From contig JAGLEB010000105.1 of assembly GCA_023145275.1 (NCBI GenBank), forward strand, positions 1 through 10,289: DNA of 10,289 nt, given 5' to 3'. The notes under the pieces were generated by a model. That model was not told the origin of the DNA. It saw only the letters and a list, made by a program, of their open reading frames with translations, and did not search any database. Each line of letters opens with the position of its first letter. Positions within the stretch are counted from its first letter, which is position 1. This stretch comes from Flavobacteriales bacterium. GTDB taxonomy: Bacteria > Bacteroidota > Bacteroidia > Flavobacteriales > JADGDT01. The position numbers and the translations under genes were made by a program. This document shows positions 4,243-10,289 of the stretch, piece after piece.

Positions 4243-6915
4243 TTAGAAATTAACTCTTAAGCTAAAGTTGAAATTACGACCCCAACCCATAAATCCTTTA
4301 AAGTTCTCTTTATCATGACCATAAGTCCTTTTACCATCTCCGTTAGAGTCATGCTTGTTAACACTGTCAAGCCCTTCAGCCATATATTCAGTATCTAGCA
4401 CGTTATAAGCATTTACATTAGCTTTCCAGTCTAAACCTAGCAAATTGAATGCATATCCTAAACGTAAATCTAAAGTAGTATAAGAAGGAATCTGGAAAGA
4501 TTGTTTTCTATCTGGCTCATTTCCAGAATCAACAATTCTTGAAGCTGTATCAAATGCAGCGTAGAAATTGTCAAAATATAAGAAGTTAGCTCCAGCAGAA
4601 AAACCATCAAGGAATCTGTAATTCCAAGTTAAACCAATTTGAGTTTGAGGTGCATCAGCAACTCTAAGTCCGTCTAAAGCAACAATAACACCTTCTTCAA
4701 CGATATCTTGATTCTCATCTAGGATATCTGTTTTTGGATCATTTGTATAATACCACTGTCCGAATGAACCAAATACACCAAGATCCATATTTGGTAAAAC
4801 CTTATAGTTAAATTCTATCTCTACACCTGTGTGTGATTCACCAACATCTGTAAAGTTAACGGTATAGTCTTTTCCATCAGTTCCTTGATATCCTGTACGT
4901 AAGAAACGGTCTTGCCACTGTGTATAATATAAGTTTGCTTTAATAGCAAGCTTTTCAACTCTATATCCAGCGCCAATCTCTGCTCCAATAATTGTCTCAT
5001 TTTTTAAGTATGGGTTTATATCATTCTTGTAGTTTAGGAAAACTGCTTGAATAAATGGAGCTCTTGAATAATATCCAGTGTTAGCAAAAATATTAAATTG
5101 TTCGTTGACGTTGTAGTTTGCACCTACTTTAAAAGTATATCCAAGGTTGTTTACTGCGTCAGATTCTGCAGCAACTCTTTTTATATCCCCGTATGCAATT
5201 CCTTCATTCTTATTAATATCTTTGTAATAAGCACTTTTACCATTACTATCTATTCCATAGTTCATATAATCTGTACGAGTATATGTTGTATTAGAAACCG
5301 TTCCAGTAACAAAAGTAGAGAATATATCAGTAGAATATTCTAGCTGTGCAAAAGCACCAACATATCCAACAGATGCCTCATTATGATAGGCAATCTTATC
5401 ACCAATTTCAGCTTTAGAGTTAGCAGAAGATTTTGAATCGTCCCAATATTGTCCACCTAATAGGTCTCTAACCTCACGGTAGTGTTCTCCTTTGTAATAT
5501 CTTCCATCTAAACCACCCATGATTTTTAAGTTCTCATTTAATTCATGTGTAAGAGTAGATAGTAAACCTACCCAATTGTGGTTATTCATTGAGTTTCTAA
5601 GAATACCAGATGATCCACCATTATTAGCAACATTTTCAGCATATAGATCATCCCATCCTTGTCTCTCTCCAGTTGTAGCATTAGAATTTGAAGGCCTTTT
5701 ACCTAAAGTTCCAGAACCACCACCATTTCCAAAAGATGCATAAGCTACTGTAGATAATTTTGTAGCATCACTAATTGTCCAGAACCAGTTAAGTCCCAAT
5801 TGAGGCTTGTGGTAGAAATTTTGTTTTTCATTAATTCTCTCTCCGTTTAAATAACCCCAGTTTGCGTTATATTTTCTATCAACTCCTGATTCCTCAGGGT
5901 TTTCGTACTGGTCGTATGTAAACATATTGTATTTACCATAAGGACGCTGACCATGTTCTTGTGGCGCACCTGATGCTGTAAATAATAATGAGTGCTTATC
6001 ACCTAACTTCTGTGAAACAGTTAAGAAGTATGAATAAGCTTTAGCCCAAGTTTCTTCAATGTATCCGCTACCTTGAGTTGTACCAAGAATCATTGTTACT
6101 GCTGTTCCAGACTTCATAAGTCCTGATGAAACACCAAATTTAGTTCTATACATCCCGTATTCAGTTCCACTAAATTCAGCAAAACCACCTGGTTTTGATT
6201 CAGAAGGAGAAGTAAGAATATTCATTGTACCACCAACAGAGTTTATTGCAAGCTTTGATGCTCCTAAACCTCTTTGTATTTGTACCGAACGTGTTGCATC
6301 AGAAAGTCCAGCCCAATTACTCCAGTAAACTCTACCATTTTCCATGTCGTTTACAGGAATACCATTAATCATTACCGCAATGTTCTCTTGAGAGAAACCA
6401 CGTATATTTATTCTAGAGTCTCCTAATCCTCCACCTTGCTTTGTAGTATATACACCAGGAGTTGTCTTCATAATCTCAGGAAATTCTTGAGAACCTAGTT
6501 GCTCTTGAATTTGTAGAGCTGAAACTGTAGAAACAGCTACTGGGGTTTTTCTTGAAATTGCCACATCAGCAATTAATTGTATTTCTTGAAGTCCAACAGA
6601 GCTAGATCGCATTTCTACTCTACCTAAAGAAACAGTTTCTCCATCTTTTACAGTTACTGGAACTTCTATTGTAGCATAGCCTATAAATGAAAATTCCAAA
6701 ATTGAATTTCCAGCCGGTATTGACAATTTAAATGATCCATTGAAGTTTGATGTCACACCATTGGTTGTACCTTTTAGAATAACATTGGCTCCAACCATTT
6801 CTTCCTTCATATCGCCATCCCAAGCGATACCTTTTACAATTCCTTGTGAAAATCCTAATGTAGAAATTAACATTAGAGCTAGAATTGCATAAAACTGCGT
6901 AATTGTGCGTCTCAT
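4243..6915 (-). CDS. TonB-dependent outer-membrane receptor
   Basis: This 890-residue TonB-dependent receptor is an energised outer-membrane transporter. Residues 1-24 form a signal peptide ending GFSQ. A carboxypeptidase-regulatory-like beta domain spans about 25-103 (GIVKGIAWDGD to LGRVEM), with the usual VGANVILKGT and GSFKLSIPAG elements. The plug domain runs about 121-235, with PVAVSTVSALQIQEQLGSQE, TPGVY, INIRGF, VMINGIPVNDMENG and the closing SVGGTMNILT. The remainder is a 22-strand-type beta-barrel rich in aromatic/glycine alternation, ending RNFNFSLRVNF with a C-terminal phenylalanine. A DSNGDGKRT segment near the end resembles a calcium-binding loop. No SusD-like lipoprotein, TonB or hydrolase gene adjoins, so the substrate (siderophore, glycan, vitamin or other) cannot be read from context. 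The gene is monocistronic: its own terminator follows, and a 669-bp spacer precedes it. No convincing TAnnTTTG element was found close upstream; TATCTTCA at about 6986-6993 on the minus strand is the nearest, with no matching upstream element. Confidence 0.93.
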   Translation of the reverse strand: MRRTITQFYAILALMLISTLGFSQGIVKGIAWDGDMKEEMVGANVILKGTTNGVTSNFNGSFKLSIPAGNSILEFSFIGYATIEVPVTVKDGETVSLGRVEMRSSSVGLQEIQLIADVAISRKTPVAVSTVSALQIQEQLGSQEFPEIMKTTPGVYTTKQGGGLGDSRINIRGFSQENIAVMINGIPVNDMENGRVYWSNWAGLSDATRSVQIQRGLGASKLAINSVGGTMNILTSPSESKPGGFAEFSGTEYGMYRTKFGVSSGLMKSGTAVTMILGTTQGSGYIEETWAKAYSYFLTVSQKLGDKHSLLFTASGAPQEHGQRPYGKYNMFTYDQYENPEESGVDRKYNANWGYLNGERINEKQNFYHKPQLGLNWFWTISDATKLSTVAYASFGNGGGSGTLGKRPSNSNATTGERQGWDDLYAENVANNGGSSGILRNSMNNHNWVGLLSTLTHELNENLKIMGGLDGRYYKGEHYREVRDLLGGQYWDDSKSSANSKAEIGDKIAYHNEASVGYVGAFAQLEYSTDIFSTFVTGTVSNTTYTRTDYMNYGIDSNGKSAYYKDINKNEGIAYGDIKRVAAESDAVNNLGYTFKVGANYNVNEQFNIFANTGYYSRAPFIQAVFLNYKNDINPYLKNETIIGAEIGAGYRVEKLAIKANLYYTQWQDRFLRTGYQGTDGKDYTVNFTDVGESHTGVEIEFNYKVLPNMDLGVFGSFGQWYYTNDPKTDILDENQDIVEEGVIVALDGLRVADAPQTQIGLTWNYRFLDGFSAGANFLYFDNFYAAFDTASRIVDSGNEPDRKQSFQIPSYTTLDLRLGYAFNLLGLDWKANVNAYNVLDTEYMAEGLDSVNKHDSNGDGKRTYGHDKENFKGFMGWGRNFNFSLRVNF

Positions 6916-7584
6916 AAAAATAATTTAAGTTAAATTTTATGTTTTTTATTATGCGTGGCCTTAAAGGGCTTTTGCATTACAAATTTGAAGATATATAATG
7001 AATGATGATTATGTTTTTAGCTCAAAAAATTACTGTTTTTTTTTATGTCTAGTTTTTATTCTATCGATTGTATCTCCTGAAAACATTGGAGCTGTGGAGC
7101 TTCTTTCTTATGTATTTGCTCTTAGTTTATGTAGGGGGAAGATTGAATGTGAGTTCTTTGTAGGAATTTGATTACATGACTTTTCTTACAAGTAATGTTT
7201 GTCAGTGTAATCTGTTATTCATCAGTGTATTGTAAGAGTTTGTCAATAAAATAGGTCTAACAGTGAATGTTGTTGATGTAATAGTGGGATTACGTGAATT
7301 ATTGATTGTTATTTTGTGATTTTGCTATCGAATTGTAATTGTTAATGGCTAAGAAAAGAGAATTACGAAATATTTATTTTGATGCTATTTTTAGTTAGTA
7401 ATAAATATTATTAGCATGATGTTTTGTAAAATAATCAGTGTGATTAACAAGCAGGTTTCTATTTTTTATGGTAAAAATCACAGAATTATTTTCAACTTAT
7501 TATTACAAGTACGAGAAAGGTTTATAACACAGAACTATTTAAAAGGTTTTTGTTGACAAGGGGGCATTTGTAGGGATAATTTGT
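6916..7584. other. Long gene-free spacer upstream of the receptor
   Basis: This is 669 bp without a credible gene on either strand; the frames seen are under about 20 codons. The plus strand is rich in G and T and very poor in C: the line 7261-7320 has 16 G and 2 C. It contains recurring CAGTG-based motifs (7203, 7223, 7261, 7436) and a GTAAT-N6-ATTAC dyad (7278-7293). No clear terminator for the gene ending at 7585 is visible. It may be a long regulatory leader for the receptor, the remains of a decayed gene, or a spacer containing an undetected RNA. Confidence 0.6.
7202..7444 (+). repeat. Degenerate TCAGTGTRAT direct repeats
   Basis: Three near-identical 10-mers occur: TCAGTGTAAT (7202-7211), TCAGTGTATT (7222-7231) and TCAGTGTGAT (7435-7444). 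A weaker ACAGTGAATG lies at 7260-7269. The first two are exactly 20 bp apart, about two helical turns. C is rare on this strand, so four CAGTG cores in 240 bp is more than expected. They may be binding sites for a regulator of the receptor gene; that is inference. Confidence 0.3.
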
Positions 7585-8037
7585 TTAAGCAAAAATCTTT
7601 GATTTAAGTTCTCCAGAAGATAATTTAGAAATTATTAACTCACATGCGATAATGTAATCTTTTAGAAATGGAATTAATGAGATTGTTGTTTTCTTATCTG
7701 CAAATTTTAAGTGTTTATCGAGGGCATTATTTGAATAGTCAAAAAATAAAAATTGTGATTCAATGCCTAGGTGAGTGAAATTGGACCTGAGTTGCTTGTA
7801 AAGAAATCCTTTTTTGTTTAATGAGTGATATCGGGGTGGAAAAAGCTTGCTTAAAGCTAGGTCGAATCTCTCGGAAGATTGACGTGGTACTTTAAAAGGT
7901 TTCTTGTCGAGAAAAGCGCCTAGTGTTTCTATGTATTGAGCCATTATACCAATTGCGATCCTTCCGAAGCCTTTTTCGACTAAGTCTTGTATTTCGGCAA
8001 TCATCCTTTCTTTAATATAATCTTCTTGATTTACCAT
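7585..8037 (-). CDS. Hypothetical protein, mostly helical
   Basis: This 150-residue protein belongs to no family I recognise with confidence. It appears soluble and largely alpha-helical, with no signal peptide and no membrane segment. Charged N-terminal helices (about 5-43) are followed by a proline/basic linker (about 45-55), a central segment with LYKQLRSNFTHLGIE (79-93), and a C-terminal helical pair. R84 and H89 form R-x4-H (RSNFTH), the spacing seen in the RNA-cleavage motif of HEPN-fold proteins. One short motif cannot establish that fold, and many helical proteins have it by chance. The ATG (8035-8037) lies 2 nt after the stop of the GreA/GreB-like gene, so the two are almost certainly translated from one mRNA. 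This suggests a job linked to that partner. No clear terminator follows. Confidence 0.75.
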   Translation of the reverse strand: MVNQEDYIKERMIAEIQDLVEKGFGRIAIGIMAQYIETLGAFLDKKPFKVPRQSSERFDLALSKLFPPRYHSLNKKGFLYKQLRSNFTHLGIESQFLFFDYSNNALDKHLKFADKKTTISLIPFLKDYIIACELIISKLSSGELKSKIFA

Positions 8038-8039
8038 GT

Positions 8040-8492
8040 TTATATAATATCAAGTATAGTGATTTCGTTATTTCTAAAAATAATTTTTTCTCCTTTGGTT
8101 TTGCTCAATAGTTGATTGCCGATAGGAGATATTGGAGAAAGCACCATTATATTTATGTTATCTATCTTCATGATACCGATACTTGTAGCCAAGAAATATA
8201 TTCCATTGCTTGTAGGTATTAATGCGCCTAACTCTGCTTGAACATATTTTTTGTCAGTGGAAATCATCCTTAGCGTATTTAACTCATTAATTGCCTGAGT
8301 GAGTTGCTTAGCATACATTTCTTGTTCATTTTGAGTTTGAGCCCTGAAAGTATGATGCTTGTCGCCAACAACACATTTGTCAGAATTTACTGCCGAATCA
8401 TTCAATGTTTCTACCATAGCAGTTTGTTTATCAACTTTATCTTGCTGAATTTTTATACATGCTGAAAGTATCTTCTCTTTTGATGGCGTCAT
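8040..8492 (-). CDS. GreA/GreB-like transcription elongation factor homologue
   Basis: This 150-residue protein resembles the GreA/GreB family, which binds in the RNA polymerase secondary channel and rescues or modulates stalled polymerase. The C-terminal half (about 85-150) carries the family's SPIG signature in SPISPIGNQLLSKTKGEK (119-136), near the usual SP-x-GxALLGKKxGD pattern, and ends in a strand like the Gre C-terminus. The N-terminal half (about 1-80) is a probable coiled coil with GDKHHTFRAQTQNEQEMYAKQL. The canonical acidic Gre tip is not obvious there, so cleavage-stimulating activity is doubtful. Such Bacteroidota proteins are sometimes mislabelled 3-oxoacyl-ACP synthase; nothing here supports that. 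It is separated from phosphoglucose isomerase by a strong terminator and from the next gene by 2 nt. The start is ATG 8490-8492, only 4 nt from a possible -7 element, so the mRNA may be nearly leaderless. Confidence 0.75.
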   Translation of the reverse strand: MTPSKEKILSACIKIQQDKVDKQTAMVETLNDSAVNSDKCVVGDKHHTFRAQTQNEQEMYAKQLTQAINELNTLRMISTDKKYVQAELGALIPTSNGIYFLATSIGIMKIDNINIMVLSPISPIGNQLLSKTKGEKIIFRNNEITILDII

Positions 8493-8496
8493 CTTA

Positions 8497-8504
8497 CGAA
8501 GGTA
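8497..8504 (-). promoter_or_regulatory. Possible -7 element for the Gre-like operon
   Basis: On the minus strand TACCTTCG differs from TAnnTTTG at one position. A TTG lies about 22 nt upstream, inside the loop and arm of the isomerase terminator, slightly further than usual. Transcription would start at or within a few bases of the ATG (8490-8492), predicting a leaderless or near-leaderless mRNA. The alternative is expression by read-through of the terminator. Confidence 0.35.
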
Positions 8505-8513
8505 AGTTAAAAA

Positions 8514-8546
8514 AGTAAGGGTTTCGCAATGTACGAAACCCTTACT
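8514..8546 (-). terminator. Strong hairpin terminator of phosphoglucose isomerase
   Basis: A perfect 13-bp stem, AGTAAGGGTTTCG (8514-8526) with CGAAACCCTTACT (8534-8546), has a 7-nt loop and lies 21 bp after the isomerase stop. On the minus strand it is followed by TTTTTAACTT, a good U-tract. It separates the isomerase from the Gre-like pair. Confidence 0.85.
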
Positions 8547-8567
8547 AAAATTAAATATACTAATATG

Positions 8568-10217
8568 TTATCGCATGCTTTTGTAAGCATTGATTAATCC
8601 ATTTGTAGAAGCATCGTGAGAGTTAACATTGTTTTCGTTGTTAAGCTCAGGAAGAATTTGGTTTGCAAGTTGCTTACCTAATTCAACTCCCCACTGATCG
8701 TAAGCATATACATTCCAGATAACACTCTGAACAAATATCTTGTGCTCGTACATTGCTAATAAGCTTCCAAGTACTTCAGGAGTAAGCTTTTTGAATAATA
8801 ATGAGTTCGTAGGTCTGTTTCCTTCAAAAATTTTGAAGTTCTTAAGCTCTGCAATTTCTTCTTCAGTTTTTCCAGCTGCCTTTAACTCTGCAACTACTGT
8901 TTCTTCATCTTTACCAAAAGCCAACGCTTCAGTCTGAGCAAAGAAATTAGAAAGTAACTTTGGATGATGATCGACAATTGGGTTCTGTGATTGTGCAGGA
9001 GCCATAAAATCAGCAGGAATCATTTTTGTACCTTGGTGGATCAATTGATAGAATGCGTGCTGTCCGTTTGTGCCAGGCTCTCCCCAAATAATTGGACCTG
9101 TTTGGTAGTCAACAGCATTTCCGTTTCTATCTGTAGATTTGCCATTACTCTCCATATTTCCTTGTTGGAAGTAAGCAGAAAATCGGTGCATGTATTGATC
9201 ATAAGGTAGAATAACTTCACTTTCAGCACCAAAGAAATTGTTGTACCAAACACCTATTAAAGCAAGAATAACGGGTATGTTCTGGTCAAACTCAGTGTTG
9301 CGGAAGTGATTATCCATATCGTGAGCTCCAGCTAATAACTTCTCAAAGTTGTTGAATCCAACAGAAAGAGATATAGAAAGACCTATCGCACTCCAAAGTG
9401 AGTAACGTCCTCCAACCCAGTCCCAAAATTCGAACATGTTTTCTTCCTCAATTCCGAATTCGGTAACTAATTTTTTATTAGTAGAAAGAGCAACAAAATG
9501 TTTCGCAACTTCTTTTTCGTCTTTTGCACCTTCCAAGAACCAATTTCGAGCGCTCATTGCATTCGTCATAGTCTCTTGAGTAGTGAATGTTTTAGAAGCA
9601 ATGATAAACATTGTAGTTTCAGGATTTAGATCCTTAAGAGTTTCTACAACGTGAGTACCGTCAACATTAGAAATAAAGTGAAGGTTTAATCTAGTTTTGT
9701 ATGACTTAAGTGCCTCAGTAACCATCAAAGGTCCAAGGTCTGATCCTCCAATACCGATATTTACTACATCAGTAATGCTTTTTCCCGAGTAGCCTTTCCA
9801 ATCACCAGAAATTACTTTTTCAGAAAAATCTTTCATTTGTCCAAGAACTCTATTTATGCCAGGCATAATGTCTTCTCCTTCAAAAAGAACTGGAGTATTA
9901 GATCTGTTTCGTAAAGCAGTGTGAAGTACCGCCCTATCTTCAGTTATATTTATTTTATCTCCTGTGAACTGCTTTTCAATTGCATCCTTAAGACCAGTTT
10001 CTTCGGCTAGCTCAATAAGTATTTTCTTAGTTTCGTCGGTTAAAATATTCTTAGAGTAATCAACTAGAATATCGTTGAAAACAACTGAGAATTTGTTAAA
10101 TCTATCGGAATCAGTAGCAAACAAATCTTTAATTTTTGTTTCTTTTGTTTCCCAAATGTGCTTTTCAAGTTTTTCCCATGCTTCAGTAGAAGTAGGATTG
10201 ATGTTTTGTAATGCCAT
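8568..10217 (-). CDS. pgi: Glucose-6-phosphate isomerase
   Basis: This 549-residue phosphoglucose isomerase interconverts glucose-6-phosphate and fructose-6-phosphate in cytoplasmic glycolysis and gluconeogenesis. Full family landmarks are present: IGIGGSDLGP (154-163), the phosphate-binding SKTFTTQET (208-216), signature 1 DWVGGRYSLWSAIG (266-279), E356 in MESNGKSTD, H387 in GTNGQHAFYQ, and signature 2 running to VELGK with catalytic K515. All expected catalytic residues are there and the length fits the large bacterial/eukaryotic-type enzyme of about 550 residues. I chose ATG 10215-10217 (MALQNINPTS). A TTG at 10244 in the same frame would add nine residues, but it lies inside the -7 promoter element and would precede the transcription start. 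A strong terminator follows, so the gene is probably its own transcription unit. Confidence 0.97.
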   Translation of the reverse strand: MALQNINPTSTEAWEKLEKHIWETKETKIKDLFATDSDRFNKFSVVFNDILVDYSKNILTDETKKILIELAEETGLKDAIEKQFTGDKINITEDRAVLHTALRNRSNTPVLFEGEDIMPGINRVLGQMKDFSEKVISGDWKGYSGKSITDVVNIGIGGSDLGPLMVTEALKSYKTRLNLHFISNVDGTHVVETLKDLNPETTMFIIASKTFTTQETMTNAMSARNWFLEGAKDEKEVAKHFVALSTNKKLVTEFGIEEENMFEFWDWVGGRYSLWSAIGLSISLSVGFNNFEKLLAGAHDMDNHFRNTEFDQNIPVILALIGVWYNNFFGAESEVILPYDQYMHRFSAYFQQGNMESNGKSTDRNGNAVDYQTGPIIWGEPGTNGQHAFYQLIHQGTKMIPADFMAPAQSQNPIVDHHPKLLSNFFAQTEALAFGKDEETVVAELKAAGKTEEEIAELKNFKIFEGNRPTNSLLFKKLTPEVLGSLLAMYEHKIFVQSVIWNVYAYDQWGVELGKQLANQILPELNNENNVNSHDASTNGLINAYKSMR

Positions 10218-10241
10218 TTTCTCTATTTTTTTTAAGACGTG

Positions 10242-10249
10242 CAAAGATA
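10242..10249 (-). promoter_or_regulatory. -7 element of the pgi promoter
   Basis: On the minus strand TATCTTTG matches TAnnTTTG exactly and lies 24 nt before the pgi ATG, giving a leader of about 18 nt. No TTTG/TTG is evident 19-21 nt further upstream in the last 40 bases of the window, so only half of the promoter pattern is supported. Its position decides against the upstream TTG start. Confidence 0.5.
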
Positions 10250-10289
10250 CAAATTATTTAGTTATTGTAGATTGTACATTTATTCTCAG

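Noticed and set aside
5098..5743. Two plus-strand frames of 81 and 74 codons
   Set aside because: Both are antisense shadows inside the TonB-dependent receptor, which has clear family motifs throughout.
4243..6915. SusC/SusD-type glycan utilisation locus
   Set aside because: The receptor has the right domain build for a TonB-dependent transporter, but no SusD-like lipoprotein, glycoside hydrolase or sigma/anti-sigma pair is in the window.
7553..7580. TTGACA followed after 16 bp by GATAAT, an E. coli sigma-70-like promoter
   Set aside because: The Bacteroidota primary sigma factor recognises a different pattern, and this would read antisense into the gene ending at 7585. Probably chance.
8740..9253. 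Small frames on both strands inside pgi
   Set aside because: They overlap the conserved phosphoglucose isomerase core in other frames. The minus-strand frame is an out-of-frame copy of the same DNA, not a separate gene.
10218..10244. TTG start adding nine residues to phosphoglucose isomerase
   Set aside because: The TTG lies inside the TATCTTTG promoter element and upstream of the expected transcription start. ATG 10217 gives the usual N-terminus.
1..10289. CRISPR array, tRNA/rRNA genes, insertion sequence, prophage or known defence system
   Set aside because: No regularly spaced direct repeats, cloverleaf-like sequences, transposase, integrase or defence-gene domains were found on either strand.

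Overview
The window looks like chromosomal DNA of a member of the Bacteroidota (Bacteroidetes), probably a free-living Flavobacteriia/Bacteroidia-type organism. This rests on the low GC content (about a third), the lack of Shine-Dalgarno sequences, promoter elements of the TAnnTTTG type, a TonB-dependent receptor with an N-terminal carboxypeptidase-regulatory-like domain, and proteins whose closest recognisable forms are Bacteroidota ones. No taxon below phylum can be fixed by reading alone.

Layout. Positions 1-412 carry no gene: a GC-richer block full of inverted repeats (1-120), a palindrome, a hairpin terminator and a leftward promoter. At 413-2200 (+) lies a MutS-family ATPase with predicted membrane segments and no mismatch-recognition domain. 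It converges on 5-formyltetrahydrofolate cyclo-ligase (2226-2798, -). Next comes a two-gene rightward unit: a 90-residue unknown protein ending in PPCPYNC (2928-3200) and a 7-TM protein starting at TTG (3204-3854). Both lie in one reading frame, separated by one TAA and one codon. A 388-bp convergent spacer (3855-4242) holds two strong hairpin terminators, a 17-codon orphan ORF and a possible leftward small-RNA unit.

The right half is all on the minus strand. Phosphoglucose isomerase (8568-10217) comes first in transcription order and ends at a strong terminator. A GreA/GreB-like protein (8040-8492) follows, then a 150-residue unknown protein (7585-8037) 2 nt behind it. After a 669-bp gene-free, strongly G-over-C skewed stretch (6916-7584) comes a TonB-dependent receptor (4243-6915) with its own terminator.

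Functionally most of this is ordinary housekeeping (glycolysis, folate salvage, transcription, outer-membrane uptake). The genes do not form one pathway. The least explained parts are the Cys-ended small protein with its in-frame 7-TM neighbour, the membrane-associated MutS homologue, the structured DNA at 1-120, and the long spacer upstream of the receptor. I found no CRISPR array, tRNA, rRNA, recognisable transposase or complete novel defence system.
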